DNA of 64,000 bases from Cymbidium sinense (GCA_021442155.1 CM038215.1:3372976-3436975); one strand, 5' to 3'. Numbered from the stretch's first letter, positions 1-12,434 are shown. Program-made: numbers and translations. The notes: generated by a model not told the origin, from the letters alone.

Positions 1-129
1 AGTGGTTTAAAGTCAAATGGGTTTTTATCCATTTGATAATTTCATATTCAAAGGAAGAATATGAAGGAGTTTTGGGTTTGATTTTTTTGATTTAGGTTTT
101 GATTGAGTGATTGAAGTTTGGATTTATAT

Positions 130-960
130 ATGAGCTCATGATTGTAGGGTTGATTGAATCATGAGAGAAAATCAAGAGTTTGGCTTGATTTGAAATTATT
201 TTGGCTAAGTTCAAGATTTTGACTTGAAAGACTTAGATTAGATTTTGAGTTGATTTGAGTTTGATTTTTGGAATAGGTTTTGATTGTTTGAATTTGTATT
301 TCATTTATATATGTGAATATAAATGAATTTATAAATGGATCATGAAAACATTTCAAGGATTTGATGTGGTTTAATCGTGATTTAGGTTAAATCCATTAAA
401 GGGATTTTAAAGGATTTAAGGAAATTTTAAATTGAAATTTAATTTTTTTGAATTGGATTGGATTTATTTATATTTATATTTCATTTATATATGAGAATAT
501 AAATGAGAATATAAATAAGTTGTGAAAAAATCCCATGAGTTTGAATTGATTTGATCAAGGTTTTGATTAAATCCATTAAAGGGAATTTAAAGGATTTAAG
601 GAAATTTTTAAATTGAAATTTAATTTTTGGATTTTATTTGATTGATTTATATTTATATTGAAGTTTTATATGAGAATATAAATGAGAATAAAAATAAGTT
701 TTGAGAAAATCCCAAGGGTTTGAATAGGTTTGATCAAGATTTAGGTTAAATCCATTAAAGGGAATTTAAAGGATTTAAAGAAAATTTCATGAATTGATTT
801 TGAATTTTGAATTTAATTTGATGGGTTAGAATTTATATTTCAGTTATATATGTGAATATAAATGAGAATATAAATGGAGCATAAGAAAATCTCAATCATT
901 TGATTTGGTTTTGACTATTTTAGGTTAAGTCTTTGAGGGAGGCTTAAGGACTTAGGCAAA
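130..960 (+). repeat. Tandem repeat, about 180-bp period, five degenerate copies
   Basis: A block centred on AAATCCATTAAAGGG followed by TTTAAAGGATTTAAGG recurs near 386, 566 and 745, giving a period of about 180 bp. Weaker copies lie near 202 and 925. Each unit also carries a TATATTTCATTTATATATG segment followed by short ATAAATGAGAATA elements. There is no coding capacity. A related repeat in the opposite orientation lies at 58,016-58,860. It is satellite-like; whether it belongs to the neighbouring Tat element or is an independent satellite is open. Confidence 0.75.
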
Positions 961-984
961 ATTTGGACTTGGGAATTTTTGATG

Positions 985-1625
985 GATTTTGATCATAGGT
1001 TTCAATCATGGATTTCAATCACATGGAGTTGATTTAGATTTGGATAAAATTAATTAAGATTGATTTGATGTTTGACTTGAATGAAGGAAAGTGAGGAATG
1101 GTTTAAGCTAAGGGTAGTCAATTTTCCTATGGATAACTCCTCTAAGTTTCTAGGGTTAGGTTGGGTGTCCACCTAATCACTAGATGTGTCTTAAGACTAA
1201 GAAACTCTTAAAGCCTAAGAGAAGTCCTATGTCTAAGATGGAGGGGTTGAGAGATCAACTTGAAAATGAGGTCAATTTTGGAATTTGGAATTCAATCATG
1301 GGTTTCAATCATTTGGAATTGATTCATGATTTGAGAAAAATCCATTGAATTTATTCAAGGTTTAATTTGAAATTGGTTTGATATGAGTTTGAAGTTTAGC
1401 TTGAAATAAGGAAGTGAGGACTTGCTTCGAGCTATAGGGTAGAAAAATTTTCCGAACACCTCTAAGGCATGACCTATTCCTAAGACTAACTCTTCTAAGT
1501 CTCTAGGGCTAGGTTAAGTGTTCACCTAATTACTAGATTTGTATTAGACTAAGGAACTCTTAATGTCTAAGAGGAGTCCTATGTCACAATGGAGGTTGAG
1601 AGCTCATTCTAAAAATAAGGTCAAC
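985..1625 (+). repeat. Direct duplication, about 340 bp, two copies
   Basis: The order 'TTTCAATCA... / AAGTGAGGA... / TTCTAGGGTTAGG... / CACCTAAT.ACTAGAT / AAGAGGAGTCCTATGTC / GAGGTTGAGAG / AGGTCAA' occurs at about 1,008-1,282 and again at about 1,300-1,624. The two copies are clearly related but diverged. Similarity to the reverse complement of 58,016-58,160 is visible (the 'AGGTTAAGTGTTCACCTAAT' stretch). No gene is seen. Confidence 0.65.
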
Positions 1626-1629
1626 AATA

Positions 1630-4270
1630 ACCTAAAGGAGTTTAATATAATTATGGTTAGTCCACATGTGTGGGAAAACCATAAGATTAATTAATTAAGA
1701 CCCTTAATCTAATTAACTATTAATCATGAGTTAATTGCATTAGGCCCATTTTATTTCCTAGGCTCATTGCAAGTTTATTTTCCATGAATATCATGTTGGC
1801 TCATAATTATTTAGTTAAATACTTTTAGGTGACATAGGTAAGGGTAATTAATTCATCTAATTAAGGGTTCAACTTAATTAATCCATAAAATCAACTTCAT
1901 TAAATTTCTTTAAATTGAATCAAATCACTAATGTGGGAATGGGTTTAAAACATCAAGTGATGATTTCTCTTCTCCTCTTTAAATCAAATCAAATCTAAAA
2001 CTTAATTAATAAAGAAGCTTTGGTTTCCTTTAAATAATCTTATTTGGTTTGACTATCCTTAAGAATTAGTTTGGTTGAATAAATCACATGCTTATATTTC
2101 ATTGTACTCTTTCCAATCATGTTAAATTTGGTATGTCATTTGAATTCATGCATCCATCTTTTCTAAATCAAGTAAAACAAAATGGATTTCCTTTATGTAA
2201 GCCTGCATGTGTTGATTTAATTTAATAGATGCATGGCTATTATCACTATTAAATCCAAATGTATTTTTCAAAAGCTTATAAATGAATAATAATATGTGTT
2301 CTGATGCTAGTTTTAAATACACAAGAAATGCATATGCTGAAAGCTTAAGTGTATGAATGTTGAGTTATCTTTCCTCTATTCAAGTGTTGATTTATATAAT
2401 ATTGAATGGTAATCAGTATATAGTCTGGACATGTTGGGAATACGAGGCTTTAGCTAGCGCCAAGGAGGGCATTTGATTACCTCACTTCTTTGGTTTAACA
2501 ATGGCACCTACTCATTTTATTTCATTCTTTTGTATTTCAACATTAGAATTTGGATAGAGATTTAATTCATATATATATAAAGATTCAATAAAAAAAAAAT
2601 ATTCAATCTTTGAATGGCTTTCTTTCTCTCATTTATGTATACATCCATGTGTGTCCAAAAAAGAAAGTATACAGTATGGACATCCTGAGAATATGAGGCT
2701 TAAGTTAGCCCCAAGGAGGTCATTTGATTACCTCACTTCCTTAGTTAATAATGACACGTACTTACCTATATGTTTGTACATGTATATGTATATGTCATTA
2801 GTGAATGAAAATCCCATTTGACATTAAAATTGCATTCATTCATAATTTACTAAGTGGTTGAATTAATTTGCCATATGATTTGGAGCTATATATGAATTTA
2901 CATATGTTTGAATGAAAATGGGTATATAGTCTGGACATCCCGAGAATACAAGATTTTAGTTGGCTCCAAGGAGGTCATTTGATTACCTCACTTCCCTAGT
3001 TTAATAATGGCACATGCCTATTTGATTTCATTTTTATGTCCTTTTTATATAAGAATTTGGATAAAGTTTTAAATTAATCTGTTTAAATAATTCAATCAAA
3101 TAAAATATAAATTCTAAACATACACATAAATTCATGATTTAAATGCGCTAAAATATGTTGCATGTATAGATACATTTATGATGAAATCATATGCATGTTA
3201 CATGTGATGGAAATGAATGATTTAATATATGTCATGTGGTTGTAAGTCAATTAAATTCAACTTAAGATGCCTTTCATTTTGAATAGGATTATTTAAAGTG
3301 AACCAATACTTAGGATTAATTAAATAATTTAATAAGCAATAAACTAAAGAGAACAAAATAAAATTAAAATAATTTATAAATTGACTTAAGGTAGGGATGA
3401 AAGAGGGCAATCCTCTTTTCTTCTCAGTATAACACTTAGTTGCTAAGTGTAATCAAATGAAATAAAAGAAAATACAAATTAAAATTCTCAAATCAATTAA
3501 ACTACTTCAAGTGAAATCAACCTTTCATGTTAAATTGATTCCTTCTACACTTAGAAAATACAATAATAATGCTTAACAAGACTTATCACACAAGCCTTAA
3601 TACACATTAGAATTAAGTCACCACTTGTAGCTCTAAGTTAGGACGGTGTATAATGTCATGTATGTTTTGTTTTATGATGCATTATTTTAGATTGGATGTT
3701 AGGGTGTATGCTTCGTAGACTGGATGATAGGCCAATTTTAGCCTAATCATATTTTTTATAGGGGATTATGCTTAAGAGATGCTTAAAAATAAATGTGAGT
3801 GCTCTTTTTGCAGGTTGCTTAAATCCTTAAGCATAATCCAAGTTAGGACAGGTGGGCTTAGTTACCCATGTATAGGGTGCTAAGTCTAAATTATAAGTAC
3901 AACTACTTAGGATTATATGCATATTTAGCTAACTTCTATTTTTCAGGTGTAGTTAGATTTACTTTTCCCACATAAATATATTTTTTGTAATAGGAATTAG
4001 AATTAGTGCTATCGGGGATTAGGATGAGCAGTGGCTAGAAGGCTTTGTCCTAGGTGCCCTATGACACCTTTGAAGTAAGCACCATCGAAATTGAAGAAGG
4101 AACCAAATCAGAAATGGAGATATGAAGAAAGAAGATCTCTATAGCATTTAAAACAATTACAATTATTCTTTTGTATTACAGGTTGTATAAGGGTAGAGCT
4201 CGGCTACCCATATTTTCTCTCTTCGGGTTATACGGTGTTACCCGACCGCACAAGCCTTTTATTCCTTTAT
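1630..4270. mobile_element. LTR-like repeat block, copy 1 (left-truncated)
   Basis: From 'CCTAAAGGAGTTTAAT' onward this stretch aligns base for base, with small differences, to 21,791-24,335 and 61,686-64,000. Each copy holds three internal sub-repeats of about 100 bp that begin 'TATAGTCTGGACATCC' and include 'AAGGAGGTCATTTGATTACC'; here they start near 2,418, 2,668 and 2,926. It has no coding sequence. Its position beside Tat gag/pol remnants suggests a long LTR or a flanking untranslated region. I could not identify LTR termini, a primer-binding site or a target-site duplication. About 1.3 kb present at the left of the other two copies is missing here; the join is at about 1,628. Confidence 0.7.
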
Positions 4271-5560
4271 GATAATTTATATAATTATTTGATGTTATGT
4301 TTACATTGTTCATTAGGATGGCATGCATTTCATAGTTTCTTAAATGATTGATTCTTTAATGTGTGACTTGGATACGATTAGGCTCTTAGGATAAAAATAA
4401 CTTTTATACCCAACTAATCACTCATTAATAAATTTTAAATAACTCATGACCTCATCATAAAGCTGAAGAGTAAGATAATTAAAAGATTTTGCAACCTCTT
4501 AACTGTATGGTAGTATTTTCACATCATGCATGCATATTCTTTCTCTCTTGAACATGAAGGATCTCCATCCTTGCATGATAAAGGAATGCTTGACCTATGA
4601 GGGCATCCCTTATGGTGGAGAACACCTTATTCTAGCTGATTTGACCCATAACCTATTTCATCATGAATTTAGGCATAAAATATCCTAAAGCCTCTGTCAA
4701 AATGATGTGTCTAAAATGGAATAAAATTTGAAAAGATTTTGCATCTATAGATTAAGTCACATGCTCATACCACTCATGCTCTATTCTCTTAGGAAGTATG
4801 TTTAGGACTTTAGTGTTTTTATAATTAAATAACTACCCTAGCTATCTTGCAATTCATAAGATTGGATTATATGGTTTTAAATTCGTAGGAGTTAGCTGGC
4901 GGTAACTTCAGGAGGTTATAAGTCCAAAAGTCAGACAATTTATTCTCTCTTATAGAGGTAAACCCTTATATCCACCTATCACGTAGATTTAGTTTGTGCT
5001 TTAGCTTTTTCTAAGGCTCCCTATATTTAGGATCTATGGTAGCTATTTCCTTAGGGCTATGAGCATAAATCCTCACCTCTTAGGCATTTCCACAACCTTA
5101 TGTTGGTGGATTATAAACCCTAGTAAACTAATTAAATTTTAACTCAAAACATATAAATCTCCTCAACTTCAAAATTATAAAGCCCAATCATAGGATAGAT
5201 TGGAATGCTCGTTAGGCTTCCTAGTATGAGCATTCCCTACTTATTTCATTTGCATTCCAAAAATAAGTCTTCTCCTTGAACTTTCCTAATTGATTTTCCA
5301 AATACATCCAATCCTTTGATAGTCTAACCTTGAAATCATTCGAGATGATAATTGTCTACTTAATCGAGATTATTCTTAGGAAATTTCATTTCTTAAGATG
5401 TAATTAACTATGAAGGCTTGCCTCCATAGGGAACTTAAGAACTTGGTTTAATATAAACCCTACTTTATTTATCCATGTAAAGTAGGGGAAAAGTCTCTAT
5501 TACATTCATAGACCCATCATGCCTTAGGAGTCCTTATTATATGATTAGCTCCATTGTAGG
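4270..5560. other. AT-rich sequence without a recognisable gene
   Basis: No open frame or domain is recognisable on either strand. Copy 2 of the LTR-like block stops near the position equivalent to 4,200 and copy 3 leaves the window, so part of this stretch may be a continuation of that block seen only here. It separates the block from the protease remnant at 5,560-6,130. Confidence 0.5.
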
Positions 5561-6135
5561 GTGATGCTTTTATTTTTTAAGATAGTATATCATACCTCAA
5601 TGTCATACCTGATCACCTCAAAAAGTACCCCACCTATGATCTGTGTGGTGTCCCCCCCCCCCCTGATACATCCAAAAATAAACACCACAAGGCCCTCTCG
5701 CCATGATCATTGAATCCTCTCAACATTATCATTTCTTTTTGGAGTTTAGAGATGTCGATCCTCAAGTAGGCAAGGGTTCTTCGACTCATAATGTTGATTG
5801 ATACACTTGGGTTAATTAGAACTCTTGATAGCCTATATCTGTCAACATCTACTATAATATAAAGAGGCGGTTGTGCTCGGTCGTCCCTAAGAGTAAGTCT
5901 TCATTGCTGAATGTAACTCCTTTGATGTCCTTCAAGTGGAATGCCTCCTCTTTAGTAGCGATCAGCTGAGCTAAACATATCTCTTGATCAAGTAATGCCT
6001 TAATTAGAGATTCCCTCATCTCTTTGGATAAGATAAGGGCATCGTATATGCTTAACTTAGCTGGAAACTTTCTAAGGTGAGCTAAGATATTATAATTAAC
6101 TTTGGCTTGGTCCTCCACAAGCATAGCCATGGGTC
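5560..6135 (-). pseudogene. Broken Ty3/gypsy (Tat-type) aspartic protease region
   Basis: On the minus strand, 6,130-5,852 encodes 92 residues that include the Tat-type pre-protease pattern (YNILAHLRKFPAKLSIYDAL, then TFSNEDLLLGTTEHNR). The frame ends at a TAG at 5,852. A shifted frame continues to about 5,640 with sequence in the place of the protease active site and the downstream GFN....RAL pattern. The expected catalytic Asp-Gly pair is replaced by Asn-Pro (..VLINPS..), so the enzyme could not work even without the frameshift. A run of 12 C (5,652-5,663) lies at the end of the readable part. RT and integrase do not follow. Family assignment is from memory of Tat polyproteins and is fairly secure. 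Confidence 0.7.
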
Positions 6136-6312
6136 GAGCATCCTATGGAGGGGCTATCTACTCACTCGAACCAATGACTTGCTTACCCTTATCCTAAGGT
6201 GCTACCCTAGGAGGTAGAAATTTGCCACTGCGTAGGTTGACTTCAGTGACTTTTTGGAATGATGAGCTTGTGGAAAGTTCTACCTTCTCATCAAGCATAC
6301 CTACAACTTCTC

Positions 6313-6894
6313 TTATGGGATCCTCAGAGTCAGTTGACTCCAAGTCAATTTCAAGAGGTGAACAATTGATTGAGAAGGATAGTTGACCATCGAGAAAGAA
6401 AGGATTGAACTACTAGAGCTATTGTTTTTATTTAGACTCAGAGAGCTTTCAATAGGAATAAAATCAAGAGCACCAGAAGTAGACAATATATAAGTAGAAT
6501 CAGCTTTCTTCATTAATTTCTTTTTAGGTGGAGGTATATGATAGAAATCAAATAAAGTAAGTGGAGTAAGGGATTTAGTTCCTTTATCAGAAGATACATT
6601 GTTCCTACCAGTAGATGAATAGCTAGTAGAAGAGGTGGTAGCTGTAACAGTGGAGGGAGTACTGGACTCGGATGGTGGTTGCGCTATTAGACTATCCCAG
6701 ACAAGTATGGTGGCTCTCTTCTTCACACCTTCCTTGTTACATTTAGCAAACCTTTGGTGTTGGAGGAGCTTCACACACCCAAAAATGCTTCTTGATCTTA
6801 AAAATGATCTTCTTAGAGATTCAGGATAGGGAGATATCCTAAACTTCTTTGGTCTTAAGAGGATCGTAAGTATCCCTAAGGATTTCTCTAACAT
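6313..6894 (-). pseudogene. 193-codon open frame, probably the gag-to-protease spacer of the same element
   Basis: This frame lies immediately 5' (in minus-strand sense) of the protease remnant. Its first third is basic (RRSFLRSRS, CNKEGVKKR). The remainder is rich in Ser, Thr and Asn with no recognisable fold. I do not recognise the protein. By position it should be the C-terminal part of gag or the spacer before protease. No CCHC zinc knuckle is seen. The Met start is simply the first ATG of the frame; the original polyprotein would have begun further right, where telomere-like sequence now starts at about 6,955. It is likely a non-functional relic. Confidence 0.4.
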
Positions 6895-6954
6895 AATGAA
6901 TGGTTGCTCTAATAAGTATTACTTAGGCATAACTATGGCTCTCAACTTTTAGCT

Positions 6955-7512
6955 GTGCTCAAGCTAAACTGTAAATCCCAAACCATAACCCTAACCCTAA
7001 ACCCTAAACCATAAACCCTAAACCCTAAAACCCTAAACCCTAAACCCTAAATCTTAAATTAACCTTAAACCTGAAACTAACCCTAAACCCTAAATTGTAA
7101 TCCCTAAAAGCCATAAACCCTAAAAACTGTGAACCCTAAAGCCTTACTACAGACTCTAAACTAACCTAAACTACCACCCTGTCTTAAACCATAAACCACT
7201 CATCTCTAAAAATCTTAAACTAAACCATAAAACACTAAACCCTAAATCCTAAACCCTAAACTTTAATCCGAAACCCAAAACCTTAAAACCCAAAACCCTA
7301 AAACCCTAAACTTTAAATCGTAACCCTAAACCCTAAACTCTAAAAGCATAAACCCTAAAACCCTAAACTCTAAAAGCATAAACCCTAAAAACCTAAACCC
7401 TAAATCTTATAAACTAAGCTGTAAAACCTAACCCTGAACCTAAACCTAAAGTAACTAAATAAATTAAAAAAATAAACTTAGACCCTAGAACCTAATAAAC
7501 TTAAACCCTAAG
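6955..7512 (+). repeat. Degenerate telomere-like array (CCCTAAA on + strand)
   Basis: Begins abruptly next to the gag-like relic. It contains short perfect runs of CCCTAAA mixed with CCTAAA, CCATAAA and ACCCTAAA variants. The last 65 bases (about 7,449-7,512), AAAGTAACTAAATAAATT followed by AAATAAAC and CTAATAAAC, form a leader that precedes most GRP copies in this window. Confidence 0.9.
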
Positions 7513-7990
7513 AATGGGCAGAACCTTTACAATAGGAATATCTCCGTCAACCAGGTCAGTCTAGATCTAGTGGCAGAGCTTAAGGTGGAGGCGGCAGTTA
7601 TCACAGTGGTGATGGGGGATCTAGAGGTGCTAGTGGTTATTGAGGTGGTGGTTGGAGCAGTGGTGGTTATGAAGGACGAAGGAGTGATGTAGGTTACATC
7701 TGTGGTGGTGCCTGAGAGAGAGATCAAGGATATGATGGAGAATCTCGCTACTCGAGAGGCAGGGGTGGTTCTGATGGGAACTGGAGAAACTAAAAAATGG
7801 TCTATCCAATCTGTTGCTTATGGAACTGTCTTTACAGTAGAGGTGGCTCTAGTTATCTAGGGCTTTTGATTTGCTATATCTATGCTCATTTTTGATCTAT
7901 GTTGTCTCTTGTGTCTTAGAAAACTTGGTGTGTTACTTGGTTAATGAAACCAAAAATAAGAAAGGTTGAAGTTGCATTTGTTCTCTGTTA
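7513..7990 (+). pseudogene. GRP exon-2 pseudogene, copy 1
   Basis: Follows an AG and reads NGQNLYNRNISVNQ, the end of the RRM of a plant glycine-rich RNA-binding protein. It then enters the glycine-rich tail, with a one-base deletion in the codon after VNQ and later stops. Near 7,770-7,790 the DNA still matches the family C-terminus SDGNWRN. About 200 bp of conserved 3' UTR follow (CTAGGGCTTTTGATTTGCT, then a final A-rich run). The upstream RRM exon is absent. It cannot make a functional protein. Confidence 0.85.
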
Positions 7991-7999
7991 AAAAGAAAA

Positions 8000-10900
8000 A
8001 AAACCAAAAACCAAAAACCCTAAACTAAACCTTGAACCCTAGACCTAAAACTAAAACCCAAAACCCCCTAAACCCTAAATCTTAAACACTAAACCCTAAA
8101 CTCTAACCCTAAACCCTTAACCCTTAACCCTAAACCCTAAATCATAAACCCCAAACCCTAAAACCTAAACCCTAAACCCTAAACCCTCAACTAACCCTAA
8201 ACCCTAACCCTAAACCCTAAAAAGCTAAAAAGCTAAACCTAAACTAAATAAAACCTAAAAATAAATAAATAAAAAATCTAATATAAAATTGAATAAAAAA
8301 TTAAAGTAAAATAAAAACATAAACTAAAACCAAAACCAAAACCTAAAAAGAAAATAAAATAAAAAATAAAAAATAAACTAAAATAAAATAAATAAAACCT
8401 AAACTAAACTAAAAAATAAAAAACCTCAATAAAATAAAAACTAAACCTAAAATAAAAATAAATTAAATTAAAAATAAAATAAAATAAAAACTAAATAAAA
8501 ACTTAAAACTAAAAAGTAAGCCTAAAAATAAATAAAAAATATAATCTAAACCCTAAATTGAAAAAAAAAACCTAAACCTAAACTTAAACTAAAATAAAAT
8601 AAACTAAAATAAATAAAACCTAAACCTAAACATAGAATAAACATAAACTTAAACTAAAAAATAAAACCTAAAATAAATATCTAAAACCTAAACTTAAAAA
8701 AATAAAATAAAAAGCTAAACCTAAACCTAAAAATAAGAACTAAAACCTTAATAAAAAAAATAAAATAAAAATAAAACTAAACTAAAAAATAAACCTATAC
8801 CTAAACCTAAAAAATAAACTAAAATAAATAAACTAAATTAAATAAAAATAAAAATAAACTTAAATAAAATAAAAATAGAATAAACTAAAATAAATAAAAA
8901 ATAAACTAAATAAACCTAAACCTATGATTTTACTTAATTTAAAAAATAAAATTGAAAAAAAAATCCTAAACCCTAAAACAAACCCTAAACCCTAAACCCT
9001 GAATCCCAAAGCCTGAACCCTAAACCTTAGAATCCTAAACCCTAAATCCTAAACCCGAAAGCCTAAACCCTAAACACTTAAAACCAAAAAACCTATACCT
9101 AAACTAAATAAAACCTAAAAATTAAAAAAATAAAATAAAATAAAAACCTATACTAAAACCAAGACGGAAACCTAAACGTAAAAATAAAATAAAATAGAAA
9201 ATAAAAAATAAAATAAACTAAAATAAAATAAATAAAACCTAAAGAAAACTAAAAAAAAAAAAACCTAAAAATAAAAATAAAATAAACCTAAAATAAAATA
9301 AAATAAAAACTAAATAAAAACCTAAACTTAAAAAATAAACCTAAAAGAAAAGTAAAAATAAAACATAAACCCTAAACTAAAAAAAACCTAAACTTAAAAT
9401 AAATAAAATAAAATAAACCTTAACCTAAACTAAAATAAATAAAACCTAGACCTAAACCAAAAATAAACTAAACCTAAACCCTAAACTAAATAAAATAAAA
9501 TAAAATAAACTAAAAAATAAAACCTAAAAACAAACCTAAAATAGAAACCTAAAACCTAAACCAAAAAAAAATAAAAAATAAAAATATAAAAATAAAAAAA
9601 TAAATCCTAAACATAAAAAGTAAAATAAAAATAAAACTAAACTAAAAAATAAGCATAAACTAAACCTAAACCTAAAAAATAAACTAAAATAAAAAACCTA
9701 AACTAAAGTAAAGAAACCTAAAATAAATAAACTAAATTTATTAAAAATAAAACCTAAACCTAAATAAAAATAAAAAAATAGAATAAACTAAAATAAATAA
9801 AAAAATAAACTAAATAAACCTAAACCTTTGAGTTTACTTAATTTAAAAAAAATTGAAAAAAAGCCCTAAACCCTAAAACTAACCCTAAACACTAAACCCT
9901 GAACCCCGAAGCCTGAACCCTAAATCCTAGAATCCTAAACCCTAAACCCTAAACCCGAAAGCCTAAACCCTAAACACTAAAAACCTAAAAACCTATACCT
10001 AAACTAAATGAAACCTAAAAATTAAAAAAATAAAATAAAATAAAAACCTAAACTAAAACCAAGACGGAAACCTAAACGTAAAAATAAAATAAAATGGAAA
10101 ATTAAAACTAAACTAAAATAAAATAAATAAAAACCTAAAGAAAACTAAAAAAAGAAAATAAACCTAAAAATAAAAATAAAATAAACCTAAAATAAAATAA
10201 AATAAAAACTAAATAAAAATCTAAACCTAAAAAATAAACTTAAAAATAAATTAAAAATAAAACATAAACCTTAAGTTAAAAAAAAACTTAAACCTAAAAT
10301 AAATAAAATAAAATAAACCTTAACCTAAAATAAAATAAATAAAACCTAGACCTAAACCTAAAATAAACTAAACCTAAACCCTAAACTAAATAAAATAAAA
10401 TAAAATAAACTAAAAAATAAAATCTAAAAACAAACCTAAAATAGGAACCTAAAACCTAAACCAAAAAAAAATAATAAAAATCTAAAAATAAAAAATAAAT
10501 CCTAAACATAAAAAGTAAAATAAAAATAAAATTAAACTAAAAAATAAGCATAAACTAAACCTAAATCTAAAAAATAAACTAAAATAGAAAACCTAAACTA
10601 AAGTAAAGAAACCTAAAATAAATAAACTAAATTTAATAAAAATAAAAAATAAACCTAAATAAAAATAAAAATTAGAATAAACTAAAATAAATAAAAAATA
10701 AACTAAATAAACCTAAACCTACTTCTTTGCTTAATTAAAATAAAAACCAAAAACCCAAAACCCTAAACACTAAAGCCTAAAAAGCTCAACCTAAAAACCC
10801 TAAACCCTAAAGCTAAAAAAATACTAAAAAAAAAATCTTAAAAAAATAAATAAATAAAAACCTAAACCTAAATAAAATAAAATAGAATAAAAACCTAAAC

Positions 10901-11936
10901 TAAAACCTGAACCTATACCTAAACCTAAACCTAAACATAGAAATAAAAATAAAATAAAAAAAAATAAAAACTAAACAAAAATAAAATAAATAAATACTTA
11001 AACAAAACTAAAAAATAAAATAAACCTAAAAAAAAAACTAAATAAAATAAAAACTAAACCTAAAATAAAATTAAAATAAACCTAAGATAAAAATCTAAAC
11101 CTAAAAAATAAACCTAAAAATAAAACCTAAACCCTAAACTAAAAAAAACCTAAACCTAAAATAAACAAAATAAAATAAACCTTAACATAAACAAAAATAA
11201 ATTAAACTCGAATAAATAAAACCTAAACCTAAAGCTAAAATAAACTAAACCTAAACCCTAAACTGAATAATATAAAATAAACAAAAAATTAAACCTAAAA
11301 ATAAACCTAAAATAAAAACATAAAACCTAAAGCTAAAAAAATATAATAAAACCTAAACATAAAATAAAAACTAAAACCTAAACTTAAAAATAAAATAAAA
11401 ATAAAACTAAACTAAAAAATAAGCATAAACCTAAACCTAAACCTAAAAAATAAACTAAAATAAAAACATAAACTAAAATAAATAAACTAAATTAAATAAA
11501 AATAAAAAATAAACCTATTTAAAAATAAAAATTAAAATAAATTAAAATAAAAAAATAAACTAAATAAACGTAAACCTACTAGTTTACTTAATTTTAAAAG
11601 AAAAACCCTAAACCCTAAACCCTAAACCCTAAATCTTAAACCCTAATCCCTAAAATACCCTGAATCCTAAACCCTAAAACCTAAAAACCTAAACCTAAAC
11701 CCACTAAAACCCAACCCTAAACCAAACCAAACCCCAAACCCTAAACCCAAACCACAAACCTAAACATTAAATCCTAAAAGCATAAACCCTAAAACCCTAA
11801 ACCTTAAACTCTAAACCCTAAACCCTAAACCCTAAACCCTAACCCTAAACCCCAAACCCTAAACCTAAACCTAAAGTTACTAAATAAATTAAAAAATAAA
11901 CCTAAACCCTAAAACCTAATAAACCAAAATCTTAAG
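8000..11936 (+). repeat. Degenerate telomere-like array with higher-order units
   Basis: CCCTAAA-rich stretches of 150-300 bp (for example 8,030-8,220, 8,960-9,080, 9,865-9,985, 11,600-11,870) alternate with 600-900-bp stretches of CCTAAA, AACTAAA and AAATAAA units. G is almost absent from the + strand for hundreds of bases. Units end at marker sequences near 8,931, 9,831, 10,725 and 11,580. No gene is present; open frames on either strand are products of the low-complexity sequence. Confidence 0.9.
8941..10735 (+). repeat. 900-bp tandem duplication inside the array
   Basis: Two adjacent units (8,941-9,840 and 9,841-10,735) keep the same irregular landmarks at the same offsets. AAGACGGAAA lies at 9,161 and at 10,061, exactly 900 bp apart. 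The CCCGAAAGCC and AAGTAAAATAAAAATAAAA landmarks also recur. A third, more diverged relative lies at about 8,040-8,940. Confidence 0.85.
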
Positions 11937-12432
11937 AATAGGCAGAACCTTGACGACAGTAACATCACCGTCAATTAGGCTCTATCTAGATCTGGTGGTG
12001 GAGGTGAATGCGAAGGAGGAGGTAGTGGTTATCGTAGTGGTGGTTGGGGATCTAGAGGTGCTGGTAGATATGGAGGTGGTGGTCAGAGCATTGGTGGTTA
12101 TGGAAGCGGGAGGAGCGACGGAGGTTACAATTATTATGGTGGTGGAGGGAGAGATTAGGGATATGATGGTGGATCCCACTACTCGATAGGCTGAGGTGGT
12201 TCTGATTGGAACTAGAGAAACTAAAGAATGGCCGATCCGATCTACTGCTTATGGAATTATGTCTATACAGTAAAGATGGTTCTACTTATCTAGGGATTAT
12301 GATTTGCTCTGTGGGTGCTCATTTCTTATCTATGTCGTCGCTTGTGTCTTAGAAAACTTGGGGCGCTACTTGGTAGATGAAATCAAAAAGAAGAAATGTT
12401 GAATTTTAATTTGTTCTCTATTAAAAAATTTT
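11937..12432 (+). pseudogene. GRP exon-2 pseudogene, copy 2
   Basis: Full-length exon-2 copy with 3' UTR, preceded by the shared 65-bp leader and an AG. The frame opens NRQNLDDSNITVN and is stopped at 11,976 by TAG where other copies have the Gln codon CAG. The glycine-rich region (GGGGE.., GGYGGG.., GRD) is recognisable with further stops, including TAG in the RDRGY block. The exon end is altered to GGSDWN followed by a stop. The open frame in the neighbouring phase is an artefact of GGT/GGA repeats. Confidence 0.85.
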
Positions 12433-12434
12433 TA

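Noticed and set aside
3222..3410. Small minus-strand frame in the LTR-like block, and other small frames at 159, 19,825, 20,469, 23,955, 24,139, 38,424, 55,272, 56,914, 57,560 and 58,993
   Set aside because: Not kept open in the other copies where these exist, AT-driven composition, and no domain; several lie opposite the real pol frames.
1630..4270. Exact LTR termini, primer-binding site and target-site duplication of the Tat element
   Set aside because: I looked for TG...CA ends and tRNA-complementary sequence next to the block and found nothing convincing; both outer ends are truncated or outside the window.
5652..5663. Run of 12 C as a biological feature
   Set aside because: Could be a sequencing or consensus error in a homopolymer; it only marks the end of the readable protease frame.
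11950..12189. ATG-started open frames overlapping GRP copies (also 7,527 minus, 11,982 minus, 13,729 minus, 13,742, 39,030, 41,163, 43,317, 46,451 minus, 46,536)
   Set aside because: They read GGT/GGA repeats in a shifted phase or on the other strand, giving Val/Glu/Met- or Thr/Ser-rich products. The true exon phase starts at AAT after the AG and matches the GRP family.
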